DNA of 22,362 bases from Clostridia bacterium (GTDB taxonomy: Bacteria > Bacillota > Clostridia > Oscillospirales > CAG-272): NCBI GenBank assembly GCA_017386965.1, contig JAFOGE010000001.1, positions 1 through 22,362 of the forward strand. The letters are read 5' to 3'. Of this stretch, positions 7,123 to 15,708 are shown in pieces (within the stretch, counting starts at the first letter, position 1; every line of letters starts with the position of its first letter). Under the pieces are notes generated by a model. It did no database searches. It was not told where the DNA came from and saw only the letters and a program-made list of their open reading frames with translations. The translations under genes were made by a program, and so were the position numbers.

Positions 7123-8949
7123 TCAGATTTTGTCTGTCTTGTCTTCGCTCTGCGCGTCCTCGGCCTTGCGATCCTGCTTGAGTGCCGCGCCGCCAAAGAG
7201 AGAGGATTTCTTGGTCTCTTGCTCCTCACGCTCGCGCGCCTCGATAGCCGCCTTACGGGCCAATGCGCGCTCACGGGTGTCCTCGTAGTCCTCGTCATCG
7301 ATGTGGTGCAAGGAGCGCACCGAGCCTGCTCGCTCGGACTTCTTGACCACCGTTCTCTTGCCTGCCATCTCCTTGGCCGCCTGCTTATAGTCCTCCTCGG
7401 TAAAGGTGGGAAGCGGCATGATGCGGGAAATGATGAACTGCTTGCCAAGTCCGACCAGGCTTCGGAACATCCAGTACACACCGACAAGCGCCGGCACCAT
7501 GAACGTGAAGAAGGTGGACATCAATGGCATGGTAACGTCCATCATCGTATTGGAGCAAGCAACCTGCTTTGCATCAACACCCTCGTTTGCCACGGGCTGT
7601 GCCATGAACTTGCGGTTGAGCTTGGAGGTTGCAAAATAGGTGACAAAGGTTAATACGGGGATCAGAAGAAGAAGCAGATTGCCCGAGAAGCTGGGCGCGA
7701 TTCCGAGGTTGATCCCGCCAACTGCAAAGCTGGGGATGTTTCCGGAAATCTGATCCAATGCTCCGAACAGCTCTGCGCTGTTTCCAAAGAATTGGAAGTT
7801 CGCCAGTCCCGCAAATGCTTCCGCACCTGCCTCCTTCAGCTCCGACAGAAGCATAATGCTTCCGTTTGCCGTGCCAAACGTGCTTCCAAGACCGCCTGCT
7901 GCGCGAGAGGCCGTTGCAAAAGCAGTCAGCGCCTGCGACATGGCCGCGGTTTGTCCCATTACGTAACGCAACGGGTCGATGATGATGGAATAAAGCGCCA
8001 TAATGATGGGAAGCTGGATCAGAAGAGGAAGGCAGCCGCTGTAAGGACTGAAGTTCTCACGCTGGTAAAGCTCCTGGATTTCCTGCTGCATCTTCTGCAT
8101 AGTGGGCTGATCGTTGCGTCCCTTGTACTTGTTTTTGATCGCCATCTCCTTCGGGCGGAGCTTGGCCTGACGGATGGAATTCTTCTGCTGCTTAATAGCA
8201 AAGGGGAGCATCAGGATCTCGATCACGATTGCAAAGAGGCAAATACCGGCAAGGTAGCTGCCAAAGCAAAGGGTGTTGGTGATCCAACGAAGAACCGAGC
8301 CGACCCCAAGAAGGATCTTGTCCAAAAATCCTGTGCCTGCGTTAATGTCCGCATTGGTCTGGAAGGCCTCGATCAGAACGCGGAGGTCCGCCTTATTCAT
8401 GTTGGAATAATCCACCGCAAGGCGGTCGGATTCCTTCGCAAGAAGGTTCGCCTTTGCGATCACCTTCTTTGCGGCCTCAAGATTGACACGGTCGCCACGG
8501 TCGCGTTCCGCTCTTTCCTCAGCACTCTCATGGATCTTGCTGTCGTTAAAGCCCTCCTCCAGCATGTCGTATCCACGCCATGCCGCTACGAGCATCTCTC
8601 GGTTATCGAAAGTGGCCTCGTCAAAGGTCTTCACCAGAAGATCTGCGATCTCTGCCAGCTGCGTTGCCTTCAGGCCGTGAAGCTCGGGCGATTCCGCAAC
8701 CGCCAAAAATGCGTTATCCTTGACCGTGAGCGTGGCCGCTACCGGCTTGGATGCGCATCCTGCAAAGCAGGAAAGCAGAAGGATGGAAAGAAGTGCCAGA
8801 AGACCGATCCGACCGATCCGTTTTCTTAAACTTGTTTTCATTCTCATGTGATTTGCAGCAAAATTGCTTGCAAAAACTCCCTTCGATTTTTTGTGGGAAA
8901 TGGTGCGCCGCCATAATGCTTTGCCGCACGGCGCTGCGGCGTTCGTCAT
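7123..8949 (-). CDS. yidC: Membrane protein insertase YidC/Oxa1 family
   Basis: This insertase assists folding and insertion of membrane proteins. At up to 608 residues it is much longer than typical Gram-positive YidC (about 260-300). Numbered from the ATG at 8949, it has a basic stretch, a lipoprotein signal ending in FAGC with Cys65, a helical region (about 100-200), the Oxa1 core from about 225 ([20 protein letters not shown] at 306-325), a long insertion (about 332-425), further helices and a charged tail. The family's groove arginine aligns with Glu245. The ATG at 8949 overlaps the yidD stop (ATGA), but ATG 8847 or 8841 would place the signal peptide at the N-terminus; neither has a clear Shine-Dalgarno. 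The product is secure, the start is not. Confidence 0.93.
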   Translation of the reverse strand: MTNAAAPCGKALWRRTISHKKSKGVFASNFAANHMRMKTSLRKRIGRIGLLALLSILLLSCFAGCASKPVAATLTVKDNAFLAVAESPELHGLKATQLAEIADLLVKTFDEATFDNREMLVAAWRGYDMLEEGFNDSKIHESAEERAERDRGDRVNLEAAKKVIAKANLLAKESDRLAVDYSNMNKADLRVLIEAFQTNADINAGTGFLDKILLGVGSVLRWITNTLCFGSYLAGICLFAIVIEILMLPFAIKQQKNSIRQAKLRPKEMAIKNKYKGRNDQPTMQKMQQEIQELYQRENFSPYSGCLPLLIQLPIIMALYSIIIDPLRYVMGQTAAMSQALTAFATASRAAGGLGSTFGTANGSIMLLSELKEAGAEAFAGLANFQFFGNSAELFGALDQISGNIPSFAVGGINLGIAPSFSGNLLLLLIPVLTFVTYFATSKLNRKFMAQPVANEGVDAKQVACSNTMMDVTMPLMSTFFTFMVPALVGVYWMFRSLVGLGKQFIISRIMPLPTFTEEDYKQAAKEMAGKRTVVKKSERAGSVRSLHHIDDEDYEDTRERALARKAAIEAREREEQETKKSSLFGGAALKQDRKAEDAQSEDKTDKI

Positions 8950-9281
8950 TGATGCTCGGACGTAGGCTCGGACGAATCTGCATCCGTCCTCTCCTCCAAG
9001 GCTTCATCCTCCGGGTAATAGTACTTGGTAATCGGCTTCCCGATCGAGCGCCTGTTTCGAAGTCCCTTCTCGGGAACCGGATCCCATCCGCAGGGACCGA
9101 AGGGCTGGCATCGAAGGATCCGCAAAACGGTAAGAATGCTTCCAACGATGGCGCCTCGCTTCTGCAGCGCCTCAATGGCGTAAGCAGAGCAGGTCGGTGT
9201 AAAGCGGCAGGTGGGTTGCTTCTTGAGTGGGGACAGATAGCGCTGATAGAGGCGGACGAAAAAGATCAGAACCCGCTTCAC
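8946..9281 (-). CDS. yidD: Membrane protein insertion efficiency factor YidD
   Basis: YidD is a small membrane-associated protein that supports YidC-dependent insertion. The 111-residue product shows the family core: an amphipathic N-terminus ([16 protein letters not shown]), the conserved [15 protein letters not shown] segment (25-39) with Cys25 and Cys31, and [14 protein letters not shown] (56-69). The acidic C-terminal tail of about 25 residues is variable in the family. The start is GTG at 9281, overlapping the rnpA stop as GTGA, so the two are probably translationally coupled. The stop in turn overlaps the longest yidC start. Confidence 0.95.
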   Translation of the reverse strand: MKRVLIFFVRLYQRYLSPLKKQPTCRFTPTCSAYAIEALQKRGAIVGSILTVLRILRCQPFGPCGWDPVPEKGLRNRRSIGKPITKYYYPEDEALEERTDADSSEPTSEHQ

Positions 9282-9700
9282 GGAGCTTCTCCCTCTTTTC
9301 GATCCCCCTGCTCGGTCCTTGCCTCCTCTTTTCTGCGCAGCATCTCCAGCTTGGAAAAGCCGCGGGAAAGCTCACGCTCAATATCGGTGGATTTTGCCGA
9401 CAGGATTCCCTCGCGAGGGCTGATCACGATCAAAAAGCCCGTTTTCAGCTCGGGCTCAACGGCACGGTAGCCTGCACGCAGGATGCGCTTGACACGGCTG
9501 CGCTGCACCGCTCCGCCCACCTTTTTTGTAACGGAAAGACCAATGCGGTTGTAATATCGCTTTTCGGGATGCTCCTTCATCAAGCGCTTGGCCGCCCAGT
9601 CCCGCAGGACAAAGACAGAAAGATAGCGCCCCGAATAACGCTTCCCCTTTTGAAAGGTCTTGTTATACAGATGATGTTCCTTGATGGTTGTGTATTTCAT
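9278..9700 (-). CDS. rnpA: Ribonuclease P protein component
   Basis: RnpA binds RNase P RNA and helps it cleave 5' leaders from pre-tRNAs. The 140-residue protein begins [20 protein letters not shown], has the central [27 protein letters not shown] segment (49-75) with the arginine-rich RNR-motif helix, here R-S-R-V-K-R (67-72, Ser in place of the usual Asn), and the strand [11 protein letters not shown]. It is slightly longer than the usual 110-125 residues because of a charged C-terminal tail. Its stop overlaps yidD. It lies about 200 bp downstream of rpmH, the classic rpmH-rnpA arrangement, with a hairpin between that may attenuate it. Confidence 0.96.
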   Translation of the reverse strand: MKYTTIKEHHLYNKTFQKGKRYSGRYLSVFVLRDWAAKRLMKEHPEKRYYNRIGLSVTKKVGGAVQRSRVKRILRAGYRAVEPELKTGFLIVISPREGILSAKSTDIERELSRGFSKLEMLRRKEEARTEQGDRKEGEAP

Positions 9701-9796
9701 ACTCTCGTCCCTGATGGTTCGTTTGTGCGTTCCTTGTCATGCTTCCGTTAATGGTCTTGCTTCTTGTTTTGAAAAAACGATCTTGGGTTTCCTTGC

Positions 9797-9857
9797 TCAA
9801 ATAAAAACGCCGACAGCGAGGTGCGGGAAGCGCTTCATCGGCAGTCGGTGTTTTTAT
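9797..9857 (-). terminator. Terminator/attenuator hairpin between rpmH and rnpA
   Basis: Fourteen-nucleotide arms at 9801-9814 and 9844-9857 (ATAAAAACGCCGAC with GTCGGTGTTTTTAT on the plus strand) pair with one mismatch. The 29-nt loop contains the palindrome GAAGCGCTTC (9827-9836). On the minus strand the stem ends in a TTTTTATTT tract. It lies about 45 nt after the rpmH stop, consistent with partial termination that keeps the L34 message above the rnpA message. Otherwise the gap 9701-9902 shows nothing. Confidence 0.65.
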
Positions 9858-9902
9858 GTGGGAAGTCCGACACAAAGCACTTGGCCTTGGTCAAAAATCA
9901 GA

Positions 9903-10037
9903 TCAATAGGTCAGTCTTTTTCTGCCCTTTGCACGTCTTCTCTTGAGGACGTTTCTGCCGTCGGCAGTTCTCATTCTCTTTCTGAATCCATGCTCCTTCT
10001 TTCTCTGACGCTTTTTCGGCTGGTAAGTTCTGAGCAT
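9903..10037 (-). CDS. rpmH: 50S ribosomal protein L34
   Basis: L34 is a tiny, very basic protein of the large ribosomal subunit. The 44-residue product starts [20 protein letters not shown], followed by [24 protein letters not shown], which is the canonical L34 sequence almost end to end. The start is ATG 10037, with GGAGG in the GGAGGTGCATACGATG context; a longer in-frame extension upstream is discarded. It is first in the operon and driven by a consensus promoter at 10115-10143. Confidence 0.98.
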   Translation of the reverse strand: MLRTYQPKKRQRKKEHGFRKRMRTADGRNVLKRRRAKGRKRLTY

Positions 10038-10114
10038 CGTATGCACCTCCTTTATAATGAATCGGAAGCGTTCCTTGCGACAAGGAAACACGCTTTTACA
10101 CAATGACAGGTTAC

Positions 10115-10143
10115 ATTATAACCGATTTTCTTCCATTTGTCAA
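10115..10143 (-). promoter_or_regulatory. Strong sigma-A promoter of the rpmH operon
   Basis: The minus strand carries perfect TTGACA (10138-10143) and perfect TATAAT (10115-10120) separated by 17 nt. It would give an rpmH leader of about 70 nt. It faces away from the holA promoter 70 bp further on. Confidence 0.92.
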
Positions 10144-10214
10144 GCCTTTTTGAAGATTTTTCAAGATTTTATTTACGTTTTATTTTAGGATCGGCAGGAT
10201 TTTTTGCGGAACGG

Positions 10215-10243
10215 TTGACGAAAGCAAAAAGAAATGCTATAAT
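10215..10243 (+). promoter_or_regulatory. Sigma-A promoter of holA
   Basis: TTGACG (10215-10220) and TATAAT (10238-10243) are separated by 17 nt. The interval between this and the divergent rpmH promoter is AT-rich and shows no recognisable DnaA box (TTATNCACA). Confidence 0.88.
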
Positions 10244-10279
10244 AATACCGAGAAAAAGAAGGAAGGGAGGGCAAAACGT

Positions 10280-11320
10280 ATGCTCCTTTTGAAAGAATCG
10301 GATTTTCGCAAGGAGATCAAGACCGCGCCTCGCTTAGGCTACGTTTTCTTTGGTGAGGAGGACTATCTCAAATCCTTTGCCATTCGCGCCGCCGAGGAAG
10401 CCATTTGCCCGGACCCCGCCTTCGCCATCTTTAACCTTTTGCGTTTGGACGGTCTGGATCTGACACCGCAAAAGCTCCTGGATGCCCTCACTCCGCTCCC
10501 CATGATGAGCGACCGGAAGCTGATCCTGATCACGGGCTTCCATTTTCAGGGACTGCGTCCCGAGGAGATCGACGCATTCCTCGAGGTGCTCGAGCAGCTC
10601 CCCGAGTTTGATTACAACACGGTGATCCTGAGCCTTCCCGCCTCCTTTGATTCCGGAATCCTTCCTAAAAAGCCCTCCGCTCTCCTCGGGCGGCTCTCGG
10701 AGCATCTGACGCCCGTTTGGTTTGAAAAGGTGACGGGCGTGAAGCTTGCCGCATGGGTACAACGGCACTTTCTGCACCGTGGCGTAGAAGCCCCTCCGGC
10801 CTTCTGCTCCCGCATGACGGAATACTGCGGGCACAGTATGCTGACGCTCGCCTCCGAGATCGACAAGCTCTCCTTCTACCTTCTGGCGCACGGAAGGACG
10901 GTTCCGGACGAGGAGAGCATGATCCGCGTCTGCACGTCCGCCAACGAATACGACGCCTTTGCCTTTACAAACGCCATCATGTCGGGAAATGCGGACCGCG
11001 CGCTCGCCATTCTGGAGGATTATCGGTTTCGCCGTGTCGAGCCGCTGTTTATTCTCGGCGAGGTAACGCGCGTGATCAGCGAGATGCTGGTGGTACAATC
11101 CATGCTCGCGGAGGGGGCTCCCACCGCCGAAATCTCCTCCGCCTTTAAGCCACCGCTGCACGAATATCGCATCGGTCTGTACCGGCAGGCCCTTCGGCAG
11201 ACGGATGAAAAGCGCATTCGCCGCGCGCTCGATGCCTGTGTCGCGGCTGACGCCTCGCTCAAGTTCTCCCTCGGGAGTAAGGGCTATGAGCCGCTTGAAA
11301 AGCTGGTCTGTACGATCTGA
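10280..11320 (+). CDS. holA: DNA polymerase III subunit delta
   Basis: HolA is the delta subunit of the clamp loader, which opens the sliding clamp and loads it onto primed DNA. The 346-residue length is typical. Recognisable segments include the N-terminal YVFFGEEDYLKSFAIRAAEEAI (compare family Y-x-x-G-E-E), the LRLDGLDLTPQKLLDALTPLPMMSDRKLILI strand-helix region, and the C-terminal helical collar with NEYDAFAFTNAIMSGNADRALAIL and SLKFSLGSKGYEPLEKLV. AGGGAGG (10264-10270) precedes the ATG by 9 nt. It is transcribed alone, from its own promoter to a strong terminator. Placement next to rpmH is unusual; dnaA commonly occupies this side. Confidence 0.93.
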   Translation: MLLLKESDFRKEIKTAPRLGYVFFGEEDYLKSFAIRAAEEAICPDPAFAIFNLLRLDGLDLTPQKLLDALTPLPMMSDRKLILITGFHFQGLRPEEIDAFLEVLEQLPEFDYNTVILSLPASFDSGILPKKPSALLGRLSEHLTPVWFEKVTGVKLAAWVQRHFLHRGVEAPPAFCSRMTEYCGHSMLTLASEIDKLSFYLLAHGRTVPDEESMIRVCTSANEYDAFAFTNAIMSGNADRALAILEDYRFRRVEPLFILGEVTRVISEMLVVQSMLAEGAPTAEISSAFKPPLHEYRIGLYRQALRQTDEKRIRRALDACVAADASLKFSLGSKGYEPLEKLVCTI

Positions 11321-11335
11321 ACGGAATACCATCAA

Positions 11336-11385
11336 ACGGGGTGCGTCCCGTGCAACAATGCACGAAACGCACCCCGTCGTTTTTT
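11336..11385 (+). terminator. Intrinsic terminator of holA
   Basis: An 11-bp perfect outer stem ACGGGGTGCGT/ACGCACCCCGT (11336-11346 with 11367-11377) encloses an inner stem CGTGCA/TGCACG (11349-11354 with 11359-11364). It is followed by a six-T tract (11380-11385). On the minus strand the same stem follows the DUF4340-like gene but with only a TTT tract, so it may act weakly in that direction too. Confidence 0.92.
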
Positions 11386-11423
11386 CATGGGACGAAGGCA
11401 TTGGCCAAGTCCCTTTTTTGCAA

Positions 11424-13925
11424 TCAGTTATACACGACCCGTTCTCCGGCCAGAATCTGCTCCAGCACGGTTTGCAGTCTTTCGATCTCCAGAGCGTTCA
11501 CGAAGAAGCGTCCGATCTCATTGGCGGGATTGTAAACCGGATTCCCCTCGGCGTCGTATTTTTCCACAACCTCCAGGGTCATCAGAGAGCGCATCTCGCT
11601 ATACCGATAGAAGCGAAGCACGATCTCTCTTTCGTTGTTCTCCTCATACAGCTTGACGATGGATCCCGTTTCATCCTTGTAGGTGAACTGATTGAAGATC
11701 TTCGCCATATCCTCTGCACGGTACCGAATGACCGCCTGGCAAACACCGTCGCCCTGCGCGATATACTCCGACACGCTCATACCGAGCGTTGCCTCAAATT
11801 CCTTCTCATTGATCACACCGCCAACGGCGAGGTTGAGCAGCTGAATGTAGAAGTTGCGGAAATTATCCGATCCGGTATAGGTCTTGGTGCGCGTATTGCC
11901 GGTGTCGTCGATATAGGAATACGTATAGCTGTAATCCAGCAGATTGACCGCCAGCGTTCCTCCCGTAAATTCATCACAGTAAACCAACACGTTGGTGGAA
12001 AGGCTGTTCAGCTGCAGCTCCTTGTTCCCCACCATATAGACGGCGTCCCCGTCCGCACTCCTCTTGAAGGTACCGTGGTCAAAATCCACAAGCTCGAAGG
12101 CGATCCGCTTGCCGTTGCGGTAATAGACGTAGTCCCCCTCCGAGTTTTTCGTCAGCGTCCCCTTGGAGAAGTCCAGGAATTCGGGATTGCCGTCCGCATT
12201 GATATAATACGCATACGTCAGCGTATTATCGAGCGTAAAGGTGTAGCTCTTGCCGTCAATGGTAATCGCCAGCTCCTTCATATAGGAGAGATCCTCCGTG
12301 ATGGGATGGATATCGTACCATTTATTCAGATCCCATTCGAGGAATGCCAGATAATACTGGTCCACCTCAACGATCATGTCGTATTCCGTGGAGGCCAGAT
12401 AATAGGTTCCGTTCTTGGTTTTTTGGCTGATCATGACGGAGTTCCGGGCCAAGGCGATCTTGCCATCCTTCTCCAGCTCCGCGTCACTGATGCGAGAATC
12501 ATACCCAAGATAAAAGACGTTTTGATCCAGATTGTATTCCCGCAGAGCCTCCTGCGTCAAGCCGAGCTTTACGCAGGACAGATACTGCATTTCATAGAGC
12601 AAGCCCAACATTTCGGACACGTTGTTGCCGTTGATCTCATAGCCCTTCATCAGATCGAGCTGGGAGAAATACGGACGTGCCGAATACATCGTGCCCGTGC
12701 GCTCCTCAAGATCCTGGAAGGAGAAGGCAACGATCATATTCTCCTCCGAGAAGTTCACCTTCCCGTCCTCGCCGAACACCTTTCCGTCGATCCTACCCAG
12801 AACGAAATTCCGCACCATAAGGTGGTTGGCCATGGAAACGGGATAGACCACCATGGGAGTGATCATGGCTTCCACGGGCTGCAGCACCGTTTTGGAAATG
12901 TTGGAGGAGAGAACGTAAACCGTTTCCCTTCCCTCCATGCGTACGTAGTACCCTGCGTCGGAAAGGATCGCATCCCCCACGTAAACGGTTTGCGTCATGC
13001 GCTCCATGCCGTTGGCGGTAGCGACCTCCCCCGTGACCGTATAAACGGCGGGAGAGCAATCCTCGGAAAGCCCGTAGGCGGCGTAATCCACGCTTCCGTC
13101 GGGAAGACGCGGGATCTGCTCGGATTTCATATCCAGCTTCTTCATAGCGAGCGGATATCCGCAGGCGACGCAAAGGCTGGAAAGCAGCTCGGGATCATAG
13201 GTCGCGCTGCTCTCCTCCGTTCCCTCAAGGCAAAAATCTCCTTCCGCGTCCTGGTAGAAGCAGAAGCTGCCGTAGGAGTTCGTAACGCTCAGGGAGAGCA
13301 TATTGTCCATTTTGATCTGCGGGAACATCAGAACGCGCTCATACAGTTCGCTTTCCTCTCCCTCGATCTCAAAATCGACTGCTGCATAAAGCGAGGCCTT
13401 GCCGGTTGCAGGATCTACCTCGTACTGATTTCCGCCAAGCGCGATGTAGTAGCCGTCGGCGTTCTTCTCCACGGGCTTTCCGGACTTATCGTAAAGACCG
13501 TACTGGCCCTGCTTCTTGCGGACGTAATATTTCTGCGTCACGCGCGTACCGTCTGACTCATAGTAGGTATCGAGCAGCGTATAGTCCTGCACCACGTTGA
13601 TATAGACCAGTGAAAAAACCAATGCGATCGCAATGACCGCCAGCAGGACGGATGCCCATTTCTGCCTTTGCAGCTGCGTTGCGCGTCGGCTTCCCTCCTT
13701 TTTGGCCCAGCGGGCAACGAGGCGAATATCCTCCTCCTCGGTCAGCACCGTAGAGGAGGTGATCCGCTCCTCTCCAAGATACCAGCCCGCAAAATCGTAT
13801 CCCGCACGCACGGGCACGGGAAGCGTGCCCAGGGGCTTTCCAAGCTCCGCCTCGCGGCTGGATACGGAAAGCCTGCCCCTTGCGGGATCGAAAATAACGT
13901 TGATAATCGTTTCTGTATTTCTCAT
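11424..13925 (-). CDS. DUF4340-like membrane protein with N-terminal InlB-type repeat
   Basis: This 833-residue protein is the last gene of the Gld-like ABC operon. Residues about 8-73 form one InlB B-type/Listeria-Bacteroides repeat: a VIFDPARGRL opening, LGKPLGTLPVP, the hallmark AGYDFAGWYLGEE, and VARW at the end. A basic stretch (74-89) precedes one transmembrane helix (about 90-110), and roughly 720 residues follow that should lie outside the membrane. These contain repeated beta-rich segments (for example YGLYDKSGKPVEKNADGYYIALGG) and end NALEIERLQTVLEQILAGERVVYN, in keeping with the DUF4340 family that accompanies GldG in ABC loci. The ATG at 13925 has AAAGGA only at a long spacing, so initiation looks weak. 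The family has no established biochemical function. Confidence 0.75.
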   Translation of the reverse strand: MRNTETIINVIFDPARGRLSVSSREAELGKPLGTLPVPVRAGYDFAGWYLGEERITSSTVLTEEEDIRLVARWAKKEGSRRATQLQRQKWASVLLAVIAIALVFSLVYINVVQDYTLLDTYYESDGTRVTQKYYVRKKQGQYGLYDKSGKPVEKNADGYYIALGGNQYEVDPATGKASLYAAVDFEIEGEESELYERVLMFPQIKMDNMLSLSVTNSYGSFCFYQDAEGDFCLEGTEESSATYDPELLSSLCVACGYPLAMKKLDMKSEQIPRLPDGSVDYAAYGLSEDCSPAVYTVTGEVATANGMERMTQTVYVGDAILSDAGYYVRMEGRETVYVLSSNISKTVLQPVEAMITPMVVYPVSMANHLMVRNFVLGRIDGKVFGEDGKVNFSEENMIVAFSFQDLEERTGTMYSARPYFSQLDLMKGYEINGNNVSEMLGLLYEMQYLSCVKLGLTQEALREYNLDQNVFYLGYDSRISDAELEKDGKIALARNSVMISQKTKNGTYYLASTEYDMIVEVDQYYLAFLEWDLNKWYDIHPITEDLSYMKELAITIDGKSYTFTLDNTLTYAYYINADGNPEFLDFSKGTLTKNSEGDYVYYRNGKRIAFELVDFDHGTFKRSADGDAVYMVGNKELQLNSLSTNVLVYCDEFTGGTLAVNLLDYSYTYSYIDDTGNTRTKTYTGSDNFRNFYIQLLNLAVGGVINEKEFEATLGMSVSEYIAQGDGVCQAVIRYRAEDMAKIFNQFTYKDETGSIVKLYEENNEREIVLRFYRYSEMRSLMTLEVVEKYDAEGNPVYNPANEIGRFFVNALEIERLQTVLEQILAGERVVYN

Positions 13926-13981
13926 CCGATTTTTGATTTCATTCCTTTCGTTTCGGATCCTATCCCCTCAGAGGGAACGGC

Positions 13982-15685
13982 TCAGCGCAGTCTTCTGCGA
14001 ATCAGGACCACGCAGCCTGCCGCACAGCATACAACGGCGGGAATCACCATCAGCGCAGTCGTCCATGCAGTGATCAGGGATGCAGAATAATACTCCGCAA
14101 AATCGTCGCTGCTTCCGTCGCTTCCGATCTCAGTGAAGGCCATGGGCTTGATGGTAATGCCGACAGGCTGCAGATCCAGACCAATGGTCCGAAGCAGAGA
14201 GAGAAGCGCGTCCGTATTGCCGTATGCGTTGGAGGAAAGCGCCTCGTTGCTTGCAAACGCCGTGGAGCTTGCCGCACAAACGTAGGTCGCATTGTTGATG
14301 TTGGAGATCATACCGTTGCCCTCGGAAACAAAGCGCGTTTCCATGGTGATGGTCATCAGGCGATAGGAGCCGTAGGTGTCCGCGACCACGGGATTGCCGG
14401 AGGCATCGGTCAAAGCTCCGTTTGCGTTCTTGGCATACGCCAGGGAGCTTTCGCTCGCGCGGAAGATGTCAAACATCTCGCGCGAGTGTCCGTTGGAATA
14501 GTAGAAGGCGTAGGTGTACGCACCCGCTCCCGTATCCTCGTCCGCGAGCTCGTAGGCCTGCTGATACAGAGGAGAATACGCGATGCCGGTTGCGTTTCCA
14601 AAGACGACCTTGGGAGATCCGCCCTGCACGCGCATATCCTCGGTAATGCCTCCGCCGATCGATTCGGGCTCATACTCCCCGTGGAAGAAGGAGCCGTCCG
14701 CGTTGATGCGGTTGTCCGGATCGGAGAGCTGAAGTCTGCCCTCCCATTCGCGGCCGTCGGCATCGGTTCCGGAATAGCGGCTAAAGGTGATGCCCCATTC
14801 CTCAAGATAGGTTTCCAGATTGGGAAGATCGGGGGTATCAGCATCCGCAAAGATCATGTAGGCGTTGTCCTCGGAAAGATACGCATCCAGCTTCTTGACC
14901 TCCGAAACCGTGTTCTCCTCCATGAAGGTGGAGAGGAAATCCGTTTGCGGATCGAAGGTGATGATCAGACGGCAGTTCTCGGGGATCTCCTCCTTGGAAA
15001 GATCCACCGTCCGCACTTCATACCCCGATGCCTCAATGATGGAAAGGAAGGTGCTGTATTGCTCCATTCCCGCCTCGGTTTCAAAGGGCTCTCCATGCCC
15101 TACCGTGAGGGCGCAGATGGGCGACTCGGCCTGCGTAACGGCAAGAATGCCCTGCAAAAAGACCTGCTCGCCGTAGTATCCCGTATTGTCCCAACGGTAA
15201 AAGGCCGCAGGAGAATACAGACGGAACTCGGTTCCACTGGCAATGATGATGTTGCTCTGATAGATTGAGGAATGCGAATCCACGCGGTAAGCATCCACTG
15301 CGGAAGGATTCTGCCAGACGTTGACCGTGGATACCTTGACCGATGCGGGACGCACGCGCTCCATTTGCAACGCGGTGTAATAGATATAGCGTGTCAGCTC
15401 GTTTGAGCAGAGCATATCGGGGTCGGCGCAGAAGATGATCTCCACCTCGACGGGATCGTCCTCGGGACGCTTGTCGTTGACACCGTCCAGCGTGCTTTTC
15501 AAAAGGTACTCCGCACCGCTGGAGAGAGTGTACATTTCCTCTCCGGTCAGATCTGTATACCGCTTTGTTGCAGAGAACAGAAGGGAGAAAAGAAGATTGA
15601 GGATCAAAACGAGCACCAGCGTGCCCGCAGTAATGGCAGTTGCCACGGATCGGTGTCCGAAGCGTTGAAAGGTTCCTTGCTTCAT
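13982..15685 (-). CDS. GldG-like ABC transporter auxiliary protein (copy A)
   Basis: This 567-residue protein belongs to the GldG / ABC_transp_aux group, membrane-anchored partners of Gld-type ABC transporters. It has an N-terminal helix (about 15-38), the LTGEEMYTLSSGAEYLL segment, a large extracytoplasmic region with VEIIFCADPD, WQNPSAVDAY, ALTVGHGEPF (Gly-His-Gly-Glu at 196-199) and LPNLE (287-291), then a C-terminal helix (about 538-562) ending VVLIRRRLR. This gives an N-in, C-in topology. AAAGGAG lies 9 nt before the ATG. It is clearly paralogous to the gene just upstream (LFC/IFC, W-x-N-P-x-A-V, HGE, LPNLE, YGNTD, TIKP and the basic tail match in order). Known function comes only from Bacteroidetes gliding, which cannot be assumed here. 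Confidence 0.8.
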   Translation of the reverse strand: MKQGTFQRFGHRSVATAITAGTLVLVLILNLLFSLLFSATKRYTDLTGEEMYTLSSGAEYLLKSTLDGVNDKRPEDDPVEVEIIFCADPDMLCSNELTRYIYYTALQMERVRPASVKVSTVNVWQNPSAVDAYRVDSHSSIYQSNIIIASGTEFRLYSPAAFYRWDNTGYYGEQVFLQGILAVTQAESPICALTVGHGEPFETEAGMEQYSTFLSIIEASGYEVRTVDLSKEEIPENCRLIITFDPQTDFLSTFMEENTVSEVKKLDAYLSEDNAYMIFADADTPDLPNLETYLEEWGITFSRYSGTDADGREWEGRLQLSDPDNRINADGSFFHGEYEPESIGGGITEDMRVQGGSPKVVFGNATGIAYSPLYQQAYELADEDTGAGAYTYAFYYSNGHSREMFDIFRASESSLAYAKNANGALTDASGNPVVADTYGSYRLMTITMETRFVSEGNGMISNINNATYVCAASSTAFASNEALSSNAYGNTDALLSLLRTIGLDLQPVGITIKPMAFTEIGSDGSSDDFAEYYSASLITAWTTALMVIPAVVCCAAGCVVLIRRRLR

Positions 15686-15708
15686 ATCGACATTCTCCTT
15701 TCCCCGAT

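Noticed and set aside
10104..10279. Replication origin between rpmH and holA
   Set aside because: The location is tempting, but no DnaA-box cluster or dnaA gene is present; the interval is explained by two divergent promoters.
11205..13556. 783-codon plus-strand open frame
   Set aside because: It is antisense to the DUF4340-like gene, crosses the holA end and terminator, and shows no recognisable domain or ribosome binding site.
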